Shown in pieces: positions 9,963 through 17,834 of a stretch of DNA of 64,000 nucleotides. The stretch lies in assembly GCF_024662235.1 (NCBI RefSeq), contig NZ_CP096276.1:4402001-4466000 (forward strand). Reading direction: 5' to 3'. Positions within the stretch are counted from its first letter, which is position 1. Every line of letters begins with the position of its first letter. Source of the DNA: Pimelobacter simplex (GTDB lineage Bacteria; Actinomycetota; Actinomycetes; Propionibacteriales; Nocardioidaceae). Made by a program: the position numbers and the translations under genes. The notes under the pieces are model-generated. The model saw only the letters and a list, made by a program, of their open reading frames with translations, did no database searches and was not told the DNA's origin.

Positions 9963-11131
9963 GCTGAGCGCGCCCCCGGCCCGCCCGGGGGCGCGCCCGA
10001 GGCGCCGGGCTCGTCGCGCAGGAGCAGCGCGAGGCCGACGCCGATCGCCGCGGCGGCCAGCGCCGCGACGATCATCAGCAGCCACCACTTTCCGGTGCCG
10101 GTGCCGCGCCGGGCGGGTCCCGGAGCCGGCGCCGACAGGTAGGCCGGCGGCGGCGCATAGACCGGAGGCGCCGCCGGAGCAGGAGCAGGCGCACGCACGG
10201 GCGGCGGGCTCGGTGGTCGGGCCGGAGGCCGCACCGCGGTCGGCCCACCCACGACCGGCGTCGCCGGTCCGGGCGTCACCGGCAGCCGCAGCGCCGCCTG
10301 CAGGTCCGCGCTCATCTCGGCCGCCCGCTGGTAGCGCTCGCCCGGCTCCTTGGCCATCGCCGTGCGCAGGATCCGGTTGGCCGCGTGCACCATCGGGCTG
10401 CCGCCGGCCAGCTGGGGCACCGGCTCGCGCACGTGGGCCGCGACGAGCTGGTAGTCCGACCGCCCCTGGTACGGCGGCGCCCCGGTCAGCGCCACCCACA
10501 GCAGGCAGCCCAGCGCGTAGATGTCGGTCACCGCGCCCGCCCGGGCGCCCCCGTGCAGCTCGGGCGCCATGTACGTCGGCGTCCCCGCGGTCGTCGTGCT
10601 GAACAGGGTGGCGTCGGCGTTCATCCGCCGCGCGATGCCGAAGTCGGCGAGGTAGGCCCGCACCGAACCGGGCCGGCGCCGGACCAGGACGTTGCCGGGC
10701 TTGATGTCGCGGTGCACGAGTCCGGCGTCGTGGGCGTCGGCCAGGCCGCTGGTGACCTGCTCGATGATCTCGAGCCCCTCGACCAGCGAGGGCGTGCCCT
10801 CGGTCCGGATCAGGTGCCCGAGGTCGCCGCCGGGGATGAGCTGGCTGGCGAGGTAGAGGTAGCCGTCCTCCTCGCCGTGGGCGTAGACCGCGACCACGTG
10901 GGCCGACTCCAGCGAGGCCTGGGCCCGCGCCTCGCGGGTGAACCGGGCGCGGAACTCGGGGTCGTGGGCGAACAGCGGCGCGATCACCTTGAGCGCGACC
11001 TCGCGGCCGAGGTTCTCCTCGAGCGCCCGGTAGACCACCCCCATGCCGCCCTGACCGAGCTGCTCGATCAGCCGGAAGCGCCCGATCCGGGCGCCCGGGC
11101 CGAGGTCGCCGGGCGGCTGCGGGAAGGACAC
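9863..11131 (-). CDS. Serine/threonine protein kinase, PknB-like
   Basis: 422 residues. The kinase domain (about 15-275) has the glycine loop LGQGGMGVVYRA, the ATP-anchoring Lys in VALKVI, the catalytic loop HRDIKPGNVLV, DFG in LADFGIA and the GTPTYMAPE activation segment. A Pro/Ala-rich linker follows, then one transmembrane helix (WWLLMIVAALAAAAIGVGLA, about 345-364) and a short outer tail with no recognisable sensor domain. The last 33 codons run antisense to the end of the ABC permease gene, so the tail may be an extension caused by loss of an earlier stop. It is convergent with the exporter operon and co-directional with the MMPL gene, which ends upstream at 11157. Confidence 0.92.
   Translation of the reverse strand: MSFPQPPGDLGPGARIGRFRLIEQLGQGGMGVVYRALEENLGREVALKVIAPLFAHDPEFRARFTREARAQASLESAHVVAVYAHGEEDGYLYLASQLIPGGDLGHLIRTEGTPSLVEGLEIIEQVTSGLADAHDAGLVHRDIKPGNVLVRRRPGSVRAYLADFGIARRMNADATLFSTTTAGTPTYMAPELHGGARAGAVTDIYALGCLLWVALTGAPPYQGRSDYQLVAAHVREPVPQLAGGSPMVHAANRILRTAMAKEPGERYQRAAEMSADLQAALRLPVTPGPATPVVGGPTAVRPPARPPSPPPVRAPAPAPAAPPVYAPPPAYLSAPAPGPARRGTGTGKWWLLMIVAALAAAAIGVGLALLLRDEPGASGAPPGGPGARSAQAFSFLNTEVPHQTASPKSTTVQPTPHSSELS
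9968..9996. terminator. GC-rich hairpin between convergent exporter and kinase genes
   Basis: Twelve-base perfect stem GCGCGCCCCCGG with its complement at 9985-9996 and a five-base loop, starting five bases after the permease stop. There is no T-run, so it would be an actinobacterial-type stem-only terminator. It lies inside the 3' part of the kinase reading frame, so it could also simply be coding sequence. Confidence 0.45.
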
Positions 11132-11156
11132 CCCTCCGTTTTACCGGACGGAGATG

Positions 11157-13334
11157 TCAGGCGCCCGCAGGCACCGGCTCCCGCTCGCCGGAGGACGCGC
11201 TGCCGGCGTCGTCGTCCGGGCCGCCGCCCTCGCGGAAGCCGTGCCGGTCCCACCAGCGGGCCAGGGGTGCGGGCGCCCACCAGTTCCAGCGGCCGAGGAG
11301 CTTCATCGTGGCCGGCACCAGCAGCGCCCGGACGACGGTCGCGTCGACCAGGATCGCGACGAGCATGCCGAGGCCCATCATCTTCATGAACACCACGCCG
11401 CTGAGGCTGAACGCCCCGATCACGACGGCGAGCAGGAGCGCGGCGCTGGTGATGATCCGGCCGGTCTTCTGCACACCGGTCTGCACGGCGAGGTCGTTGT
11501 CGCCGGTCGCGTCCCACTGCTCGCGCACCCGGGACAGCAGGAACACCTCGTAGTCCATCGACAGCCCGAAGAGCACGGCCAGCATCACGATCGGGTTGGT
11601 CATGTCGAGGAAGCCCTGGGGCGTGAACCCCAGCAGCCCGGACAGGTGGCCGTCGCTGAAGATCCAGGTGACGACGCCGAAGGACGCGGTGATCGAGAAG
11701 GCGTTCATCAAGATCGCCTTGAGCGGCAGGATCACCGAGCCGAAGGCGAGGAACAGCAGCACCAGCATCACGCCGACCACGATCAGGCCCATGAGCGGCA
11801 GGTGGTCGCCGACCGACTGGGCGAGGTCGACGGTGTCGGCGGTGAGCCCGCCGACGAGCGCCTCGGAGCCCTCCGGCGCCGGGACGTCGCGCAGGTCGCG
11901 GACCACCTGCTGGGAGGCCTCGGTCTGGCTGTTGCCGTCCCACGCGGCGCGCAGCAGCGTGGTGCCGCCCTCGCTCACGACGGGACGGACGTCGACGACG
12001 CCGGGGACCTGCTCCAGCCCCCGCGTGTACGTCGCCAGCGCGCTCTCGTCGGCGCCCTCGACCAGGATGTTGGCGGTCGAGCGCTCCGGGCCGAACTCGC
12101 TGTTGAGCCGCTCGGAGGCCTGGTGCGACGGGGTGTCGTCCGGCAGCACCCGGTAGTCGACGCTGCCCCACTTGACCCCGAGGAAGGGCGAGGCGACGGC
12201 GAGCAGGATCGCCGCGACCGCCACGGCCACCACGACCGGGCGGCGCATCACCGCGCGGGCCAGCCGGGCCCAGGCGCCGTGGTCGCTCTCGGTGGGCGTC
12301 GAGCGCTGCAGGAACGGGATCCGGACCGCGTCGATCCGGGCGCCGAGCAGGGCGAGCGCGGCCGGCAGCACCGTGAGCGCGGCGACCATCGCGATGAGCA
12401 CGGCCGCGATGCCGCCGTACCCGATGGACTTGAGGAAGGTCTGGGGGAAGACGAGGAGCGAGCTCATCGCCGCGGCGACGGTGAGCGCGGAGAAGGCGAC
12501 GGTCCGGCCGGCGGTCGCCATCGTGCGCACCAGCGCCCGCCGGGTGTCGTCGGGAGTGCGGGCGATCTCCTCGCGGAAGCGGGAGACCACGAAGAGCGCG
12601 TAGTCGATCGCCAGGCCCAGCCCGAGCAGCGTGATGATGTTGGGCGCGAAGATCGAGACGTCGACGAGCTCGTTGAGCCCGGCGATCGTGGCGCGGGCGC
12701 CCAGCACCGCGACCGCGCCGACGAGCAGGGGCATCAGCGCGGCGACCACGCTGCGGAAGATGATGAGCGAGAGCAGCAGCACGACCGGCATCGAGACCAG
12801 CTCGGCGCGCAGGAGGTCGGACTTCGTCTCCTCGTTGACGTCGCTGTAGACGGCGTACGGTCCGGCGAGCTCGGTGTGCAGCGTGCTCTTCTCGACCGCC
12901 GGGCGCAGCTCGTCGAACGAGTCGATGAAGTCGTTCTGGCTGCTGCCGGCGAGCGAGACGTAGACGGCCGTCGCGTGCCGGTCGGTGCTGACCATCGCGG
13001 GGTCCTGCACGTCGTACCAGGTGGCGACGGAGACGACGCTGTCCTGCGGGATCGCCGCGACCGTACGGCGTACCTCGGCCTCGAAGGCGGGGTCCGAGAC
13101 GGTCGCGTCGTCGCTGGAGAACAGGACGATCGTGTCGATGGAGCGGTTGCCGAAGGCGGCCCGCTCCTGGACCAGCTCGCGGGCCGACTCGGTGCCCGGG
13201 TCGTCGAAGCCGCCGGCGGCGAGCTTGTCCTCCAGGCCGACGCCGGCCAGGGCGGCCAGGGCGGTGACGCCCAGCCCGACCAGCAGCACGGCCACCGCAC
13301 GGCGCACGACCAGGGCGCCCCATCGCTCGATCAT
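11157..13334 (-). CDS. MMPL/RND-family transporter
   Basis: 725 residues with the MMPL layout. There is an N-terminal transmembrane helix, a first outer domain, five to six helices (with LGLGLAIDYALFVVSRFREE), a linker, a second single helix (VVVAVAVAAILLAVASPFLG), a second outer domain, and a second helix bundle with VMLAVLFGLSMDYEVFLLSRVRE. The paired DY motifs in the fourth and tenth helices are the proton-relay residues known in the family. Such proteins export lipids or drugs at the cost of the proton gradient. A GGAGG site precedes the ATG. A TetR gene lies two genes away and its upstream sequence shares part of the operator described below. Confidence 0.95.
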   Translation of the reverse strand: MIERWGALVVRRAVAVLLVGLGVTALAALAGVGLEDKLAAGGFDDPGTESARELVQERAAFGNRSIDTIVLFSSDDATVSDPAFEAEVRRTVAAIPQDSVVSVATWYDVQDPAMVSTDRHATAVYVSLAGSSQNDFIDSFDELRPAVEKSTLHTELAGPYAVYSDVNEETKSDLLRAELVSMPVVLLLSLIIFRSVVAALMPLLVGAVAVLGARATIAGLNELVDVSIFAPNIITLLGLGLAIDYALFVVSRFREEIARTPDDTRRALVRTMATAGRTVAFSALTVAAAMSSLLVFPQTFLKSIGYGGIAAVLIAMVAALTVLPAALALLGARIDAVRIPFLQRSTPTESDHGAWARLARAVMRRPVVVAVAVAAILLAVASPFLGVKWGSVDYRVLPDDTPSHQASERLNSEFGPERSTANILVEGADESALATYTRGLEQVPGVVDVRPVVSEGGTTLLRAAWDGNSQTEASQQVVRDLRDVPAPEGSEALVGGLTADTVDLAQSVGDHLPLMGLIVVGVMLVLLFLAFGSVILPLKAILMNAFSITASFGVVTWIFSDGHLSGLLGFTPQGFLDMTNPIVMLAVLFGLSMDYEVFLLSRVREQWDATGDNDLAVQTGVQKTGRIITSAALLLAVVIGAFSLSGVVFMKMMGLGMLVAILVDATVVRALLVPATMKLLGRWNWWAPAPLARWWDRHGFREGGGPDDDAGSASSGEREPVPAGA

Positions 13335-13355
13335 GGTCAGTCCTCCGAAGGCGCA

Positions 13356-13430
13356 GCAGTGATGCGGGATCAGGTCAGTTAACAGGCATAACGGTAAACG
13401 CCGTTAACGATCGTGTCAACGCATCACTGC
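13356..13430. repeat. 11-bp inverted repeat enclosing the MMPL promoter
   Basis: GCAGTGATGCG at 13356-13366 and its exact complement CGCATCACTGC at 13420-13430 enclose the whole promoter and operator, with 53 bp between them. It could be a second, looped operator or the stem of a leader structure. Only the exact match is seen; the function is inferred. Confidence 0.5.
13389..13419 (-). promoter_or_regulatory. MMPL gene promoter with overlapping palindromic operator
   Basis: Read on the minus strand, TTGACA (13419-13414) is followed after exactly 17 bases by TACCGT (13396-13391), a good -35/-10 pair. An 18-bp palindrome, TAACGG-N6-CCGTTA in plus-strand terms (13389-13406), covers the -10 box and part of the spacer, the usual place for a TetR-type operator. 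Two further GTTAAC hexamers flank it (13378-13383 and 13403-13408). Confidence 0.6.
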
Positions 13431-13452
13431 CACGCCCCGAGCCAGGGTCGGC

Positions 13453-13959
13453 TCAGCCGCGGGCGAAGGCGATCACGAAGCCGCCGTCCTGCGGTGTCAC
13501 CTGGACGAAGACGTCGCCGGCCGTCGCGGTCACGATCGACCGGCCGATGCCGTCGGTCTCCCGGGTCGCCTCGAACGAGGCGAGCGCGCTCTCGTAGCCG
13601 GCCAGGACCTCCTCCTCGGAGGCCTCGGTGGCGTAGGAGGCGGTCTCGTTCTGCCCGCCGATGGTCTCGCTGGTCAGGCAGAGGACCGCCTCGACCGGCG
13701 GGTCCGGGAAGCCGTCGGGCAGCAGCGTGACGTCGCCGAGGTCGGGCGTGCCGATCGCCAGCGGGAACGGCTCCTTGCATTCCTCGGGGACGTCGCCGAG
13801 GACGTCGTCGCCGCCGTCCCCACCGCCGTCCCCACCCCCGTCCTCGGTGACGGCCGGGCCGCCACCGTCGGCGCCCGGGGTGGGCTCGGTGTCGTCGTCG
13901 CCGCACCCGGCGGCGATCAGGGCGAGGGCCGCCAGGGCGGCGGCGAGCGCGGTCCTCAT
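13453..13959 (-). CDS. Hypothetical lipoprotein
   Basis: 168 residues from the ATG at 13959, which overlaps the stop of the upstream gene by four bases (ATGA), so it is translationally coupled to the secreted propeller protein. A signal sequence ends in the lipobox LIAAGC at about residue 20, followed by an acidic, glycine-rich linker. The remaining domain of about 110 residues includes YATEASEEEVLAGYESAL and TDGIGRSIVTA; no named family is recognised. It is probably a small surface-anchored protein acting with the upstream product. Confidence 0.8.
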   Translation of the reverse strand: MRTALAAALAALALIAAGCGDDDTEPTPGADGGGPAVTEDGGGDGGGDGGDDVLGDVPEECKEPFPLAIGTPDLGDVTLLPDGFPDPPVEAVLCLTSETIGGQNETASYATEASEEEVLAGYESALASFEATRETDGIGRSIVTATAGDVFVQVTPQDGGFVIAFARG

Positions 13960-15239
13960 CGGCGCACCTTCACGATCCGGCTGGTCGCCACGGCGTTCTG
14001 GAAGCCCGCGCGCGCCACGCTCACCCGCACGCTCAACCGGTGCCGGCGGTCGGCCTTCTTGACCTTGTACGTCGCCGCGGTCGCCCGCGGGATCGCCCGG
14101 CCGTCGCGTAGCCACTGGTAGCGCAGCGACGTCGGCTGCGGGCTCCAGGTCCCGGGCCGCGCCGCGAGTCGCACCCCGGGACGCACCGCGCGGGGCGCCT
14201 TGATGCTCGGCGCCGCCTGCACCGCGAAGCGATGGGTCGGCCGGGTGCTCTGCAGCGCGGCGTTGCTCCAGTACGGGGCCCGGGCACCAGGAACGGCGAG
14301 CGTCTCCTGGACCGAGCAATCGAGCGGGTCGTCCTTGACCCAGACGCCGCCCGGCCCGGCCCAGGCCAGCGCGCTGCTGTCGGGCGCGAAGGTCGGACTG
14401 GCGAACTCCGCGCTCGTAACGCCGGTCCAGCACTGCTGGGTCGGCCAGGTCGGCCGGGGACCGCTGAGCACGTTGCCGTTGACGCTCGAGATCATGATGT
14501 GCGCCTCGCCGCCCTCACCGCGCGTCGACGCGAACGCGGTGCCGTCGCGCGAGACGGTCGGCTCGAAGAGCGGGTGGAAGTCGGTGGACGACTGCGCGTC
14601 GTGGAACCAGAACTGCTGCTGGCGCGCCAGGTCGAAGAGGTGGATCGAGTCGAAGTCGGTGCCGTTGAGGACGAGCCGGCTGCCGGTCACCCACGACGGG
14701 TTGTCGTAGAACGCCACCCCCTGCTGGGTCGCCGGCGTCAGCACGGTCGCGGCGCTGACGGCCGTCACCCAGCGCTCCCGGCAGGCGCTGCCGTCGGGCG
14801 GGCAGGTGAAGTGCTCGTAGGTGTAGGTGATCTTGGAGCCGTCGGGCGAGATCGTGGTGTCCGCGATCGTGCCGCCGATCGGCTGCTTCGAGGAGTCGCG
14901 CAGGTCCGGCGGGTCGAACGAGCTGAGCACCGTGCCCCACTGGTCCATCCGGTAGACGACGCTGCCGCGCGCGGCGACGACGATGCCGTTGTCGGCGCTG
15001 CTCGGAGAACGCCACGGGTTCGCGGAGGTGCCGTTGGTGGTCAGCCGGCGCTCGCCGGAGCCGTCCGGGCGGGCGACGTACACGTCGTGGCCCTTGAGGT
15101 AGACGATCGTGCCCAGGCTCGCGGGCGCCGCGGCGCCGGCCGCGGCTGCCGCGGCCGGTGCGGCCGGCAGGGGGGCCGCCGCGACCAGGAGGGGGAGCGC
15201 GAGGAGTGCGCTCGCGCGGAGTAAGCGGGAATATCGCAT
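13956..15239 (-). CDS. Secreted beta-propeller-like protein with C-terminal Ig-like domain
   Basis: 427 residues with an Ala-rich signal peptide (cleavage about residue 35-40). The body has propeller-like phrases (GTIVYLKGHDVYVARPDGSGERRLT, in part; later TTISPDGSKITYTYEHF and SPTFAPDSSALAWAG), as in TolB/WD40-type repeats. The C-terminal 90 residues are an Ig-like module with RYQWLRDGRAIPRATAATY. It resembles the protein encoded at 3898-5127 in layout but not closely in sequence. It is the first gene of a two-gene unit with the lipoprotein. Confidence 0.8.
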   Translation of the reverse strand: MRYSRLLRASALLALPLLVAAAPLPAAPAAAAAAGAAAPASLGTIVYLKGHDVYVARPDGSGERRLTTNGTSANPWRSPSSADNGIVVAARGSVVYRMDQWGTVLSSFDPPDLRDSSKQPIGGTIADTTISPDGSKITYTYEHFTCPPDGSACRERWVTAVSAATVLTPATQQGVAFYDNPSWVTGSRLVLNGTDFDSIHLFDLARQQQFWFHDAQSSTDFHPLFEPTVSRDGTAFASTRGEGGEAHIMISSVNGNVLSGPRPTWPTQQCWTGVTSAEFASPTFAPDSSALAWAGPGGVWVKDDPLDCSVQETLAVPGARAPYWSNAALQSTRPTHRFAVQAAPSIKAPRAVRPGVRLAARPGTWSPQPTSLRYQWLRDGRAIPRATAATYKVKKADRRHRLSVRVSVARAGFQNAVATSRIVKVRR

Positions 15240-15311
15240 GGCCCCGAGGCTGCGGTGCCCGGTGACCCGGAACCCAGTGCCGCACGGCCCGACTTCCCGG
15301 GCGCCGACCGC

Positions 15312-15324
15312 TAACGACGTAAAC
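15312..15324. promoter_or_regulatory. Possible TetR autoregulatory site sharing half-sites with the MMPL operator
   Basis: TAACGACGTAAAC, 36 bp before the tetR start, has the same TAACG and GTAAAC halves found in the MMPL operator (TAACGGTAAACG), with two extra bases between them. This is suggestive of a common regulator, but the match is short. Confidence 0.3.
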
Positions 15325-15359
15325 TATGGTGTCAGCCTGTCACTCTCGAGGGAGCACCC

Positions 15360-16127
15360 ATGGCCCATCTCCGCGCACCGGTCACCCGGCGCGAACGCCA
15401 GCGCCAGGCGACGTACGACGAGATCGTGGAGGTCTCCTCCGCGCTGCTCGACGAGGGCGCCGACCTGTCCCTGCGCGCGGTCGCGGGGCGGATGGGGATG
15501 ACGGCTCCGGCGCTCTACCGCTACGTCGCGAGCTACCAGCAGCTCGTCGACCTCGTCGCCTTCGAGCTCGACAAGGCGGCGACGGCGGAGTGGGAGCAGG
15601 CCGCGGCGCGGTTCCCCGAGGACGACCCGGCGGGCCGGCTCGCGGTCGCCTGCGTCCGCTTCCGGCACTGGGCACTGTCCCGGCCGCACCAGTTCGCGCT
15701 GGTCTTCGCCAACCCCATCGCCGAGGCCGACACCGAGCGCCGCGAGCTGCTCACCCTGGCCACATCCGGGCACTACTTCACCGACCTGCTCTGGGACATC
15801 TGGGAGAAGTACCGCTTCCCCTACCCCCGCCTCGACGAGCTCGACCCGGTCATCCGCGAGTCCGTCCTCGACCCGCTGATCCCGGCCAAGGCCGAGCACA
15901 TCGCCCCGGCCGAGCGCGGCCTGCTGTGGATCTACATGCGCGCCTGGTCGGCCCTGTACGGCGTGGTCACGCTCGAGTCGACGGGCCACTGCGACCCGCG
16001 CGTGATCGCCTCGGGCCAGCTGTTCCGGGCCGTCATCCTCGACTGGCTGGGACCACTGGGCCTCGACGGCGAGCGCGCCCGGCTGACCGCGATCATCGAC
16101 GAGGAGCTGGCCCGGACGCCGGCCTGA
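15360..16127 (+). CDS. TetR family transcriptional regulator (WHG-type C-terminal domain)
   Basis: 255 residues, with a GAGGGAG ribosome site. The N-terminal helix-turn-helix has RRERQRQATYDEIVEVSSAL, then LSLRAVAGRMGMTAPALYRY, the TetR pattern. The C-terminal ligand domain includes FRHWALSRPHQFALVFANPI and WIYMRAWSALYGVVTLE, typical of the TetR_C_13/WHG group. It is probably a repressor responding to a small hydrophobic ligand. The MMPL exporter two genes upstream is the most likely target, by habit of the family and by the shared upstream half-sites. Confidence 0.9.
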   Translation: MAHLRAPVTRRERQRQATYDEIVEVSSALLDEGADLSLRAVAGRMGMTAPALYRYVASYQQLVDLVAFELDKAATAEWEQAAARFPEDDPAGRLAVACVRFRHWALSRPHQFALVFANPIAEADTERRELLTLATSGHYFTDLLWDIWEKYRFPYPRLDELDPVIRESVLDPLIPAKAEHIAPAERGLLWIYMRAWSALYGVVTLESTGHCDPRVIASGQLFRAVILDWLGPLGLDGERARLTAIIDEELARTPA

Positions 16128-16131
16128 TCCC

Positions 16132-16521
16132 TCACGCCACCCACGGCGGGAGGACGGGCTCGCCCGGCGTCCCCTCGTCGGCGATCGGCACGGCCCGGCC
16201 GCGGCCGGCGCCGCACACCAGGAACTCCACGTCGTCGGCACCGGCCGCGATCCGGCGCTGCACACCGGCCGGGAAGGTCACCGCGTCCCCGGGCGCCAGT
16301 CGCTCCTCGGCGCCGTCGCCGGCGACCGTCGGCTCCCCGGCGAGCACCACCCAGACCTGCTCTACGTCGAAGAGGTGGCGCGGACCCTGCTGACCCGCGC
16401 TCATCGCGACCCTCCAGACGCTGAGGTCCGCGGTCGCGCTCAGCGTCGGCGAGGCGAGCGTGGTCATGACGGCGTTGGGGGTGGCCGAGACGCGCTGCTC
16501 GGCGGGGCGGGTGATGCGCAC
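16132..16521 (-). CDS. Cupin-domain protein
   Basis: 129 residues from the GTG at 16521, chosen because GGAGG sits five bases before it; earlier in-frame ATGs lie inside the operator sequences. The sequence has a single cupin barrel: MSAGQQGPRHLFDVEQVWVVLAGEPTV, in part, matches the first cupin motif (one His, then Gln where a Glu or Gln ligand is expected), and RLAPGDAVTFPAGVQRRI the second. The usual HxH pair is reduced, so metal binding is uncertain. It is probably a small-molecule binding or detoxifying protein controlled by the MarR protein encoded upstream. Confidence 0.85.
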   Translation of the reverse strand: MRITRPAEQRVSATPNAVMTTLASPTLSATADLSVWRVAMSAGQQGPRHLFDVEQVWVVLAGEPTVAGDGAEERLAPGDAVTFPAGVQRRIAAGADDVEFLVCGAGRGRAVPIADEGTPGEPVLPPWVA

Positions 16522-16533
16522 AGGGGCCTCCAG

Positions 16534-16597
16534 ATGGTCAAGTTGCTTGACCATCAACGTACGGCGGCCGCACGGAATGGTCAAGCAGATTGACGAT
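16534..16597 (-). promoter_or_regulatory. Cupin promoter with two in-phase MarR-type operators
   Basis: Site 1 (16534-16554) is a perfect dyad with arms ATGGTCAAG and CTTGACCAT around three bases. Site 2 (16577-16597) has the same left arm and seven of nine matching positions in the right. Their centres are 43 bp apart, about four helical turns. On the minus strand TTGACC (16584-16579) and TACGTT (16561-16556), with a 17-base spacer, make a good promoter. Site 2 covers its -35 box and site 1 its start point. Confidence 0.65.
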
Positions 16598-17052
16598 CAC
16601 CAGACCGGGCGCACCCCGCCCGCGGGCGCCGGGGGCGCCACGGCCAGGTAGGTGGCGAGCGCCTCGGTCAGCGCGGCGTACCGGCGCGCCCCGACCGTCC
16701 CCGCCACCTCGTCCTCGACCGTGCGCCAGGCCTGGTCGGCCGTCGCGAGCACGGACCGGCCGCGGTCGGTCGCGGTCACCTCGCGCGCTCGCCGGTCGGT
16801 CGGGTTGACCGCGCGCGCCACCAGTCCCCGGCCCTCGAGCAGGTCGACCATCTGGCTCGCCGCCTGCTTGGTCACCTGGAGCAGCTCGGCCAGCCCCCCG
16901 ACGCTGTACGGCGCCCCGGCCACCGCGCGCAGCAGGTAGGCATGGGCGGGCTTGAGCTCCTCGCCGAGCAGCTCCGCGAGCACCTCGGCGTGCCGGTCGG
17001 CCAACGCCCGGAAGGCGAAGGCGAACTGCATCCCGAGGTTCGGCTCAGCCAT
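16597..17052 (-). CDS. MarR family transcriptional regulator
   Basis: 151 residues with the MarR winged helix: LKPAHAYLLRAVAGAPYSVGG, in part, then LAELLQVTKQAASQMVDLLE as recognition helix and a wing with NPTDRRAREVTATDRGR. MarR proteins are dimeric repressors released by phenolic or oxidative ligands. It lies 15 bp after the sirtuin gene on the same strand and directly before the cupin gene, whose promoter carries two matching dyads, so the cupin is its likely target. Confidence 0.92.
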   Translation of the reverse strand: MAEPNLGMQFAFAFRALADRHAEVLAELLGEELKPAHAYLLRAVAGAPYSVGGLAELLQVTKQAASQMVDLLEGRGLVARAVNPTDRRAREVTATDRGRSVLATADQAWRTVEDEVAGTVGARRYAALTEALATYLAVAPPAPAGGVRPVW

Positions 17053-17067
17053 CAGCCCATCAGCCCA

Positions 17068-17760
17068 TCAGCCCCAGAACACCTCGCGCACCCAGGCCGG
17101 CACCAGCTCGCCCGCCTTGCCCTGGCGCGACTCGTGGAAGAAGTGGCTGCCCTCGCTCGGCTCCAGGTTGAGCTCGAGCGTCCGGGCGCCGTGCCGGCGC
17201 GCGTGCTGGACGAAGCCGGCGGCGGGGTAGACCGCGCCCGACGTCCCGACCGAGACGAACAGCGAGGCGTCCGAGAGCGCGTCCGCGATCCGGTCCATCT
17301 CGTAGGGCACCTCGCCGAACCAGACGACGTCCGGGCGCAGGTCGGCCACGCCGCACTTCGGGCAGACCGGCTCGTCCGCGAGGGTGCCGTCCCACGGCAC
17401 GATCGCGCCGCAGGAGCGGCACATCGCCTTGAGCAGCTCGCCGTGCATGTGCACGACGTTGCGCGATCCGGCCCGCTCGTGGAGGTCGTCGATGTTCTGG
17501 GTGACGACGAGCAGCCCCTCGCCGAGCGTCTCCTCGAGCTCGGCCAGCGCGCGGTGCGCCGCATTGGGCTCGACGGTCCGCAGCGCCGCGCGCCGGTCGT
17601 CGTAGAAGCGCTGCACCGTGGCCCGGTCGCGGTCGAAGCCCTCGGGCGTCGCCACGTCCTCGACCCGGTGGCCCTCCCAGAGCCCGTCGGCGTCCCGGAA
17701 CGTCGGTACGCCGCTCTCCGCGGAGATGCCGGCACCGGTGAGGACGACGATCTGAGGCAC
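17068..17760 (-). CDS. cobB: NAD-dependent protein deacylase, Sir2 family
   Basis: 230 residues from a GTG at 17760. The NAD-binding signature GAGISAESGVPTFRDA, the TQNIDDLH motif, the catalytic His in VHMHGEL, four zinc cysteines (CRSC and CPKC) and the late GTSGAVYPAAGF are all present, as in class III bacterial sirtuins. The enzyme removes acyl groups from lysines, using NAD. A well-known substrate in bacteria is the lysine that controls acetyl-CoA synthetase, and that enzyme is encoded in this window with the target motif intact. The gene precedes marR on the same strand. Confidence 0.95.
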   Translation of the reverse strand: MPQIVVLTGAGISAESGVPTFRDADGLWEGHRVEDVATPEGFDRDRATVQRFYDDRRAALRTVEPNAAHRALAELEETLGEGLLVVTQNIDDLHERAGSRNVVHMHGELLKAMCRSCGAIVPWDGTLADEPVCPKCGVADLRPDVVWFGEVPYEMDRIADALSDASLFVSVGTSGAVYPAAGFVQHARRHGARTLELNLEPSEGSHFFHESRQGKAGELVPAWVREVFWG

Positions 17761-17834
17761 GAACGGAGGCTACCTGCCTCGCTGGTGACCGCCGTCACCC
17801 GTCCGTGCCCCAGACCGTCCCGGCGCCGGATCGC

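Noticed and set aside
17051..17074. Short tandem repeat CAGCCCAT near the marR start
   Set aside because: Only two and a half units of eight to nine bases; too short to call a feature.
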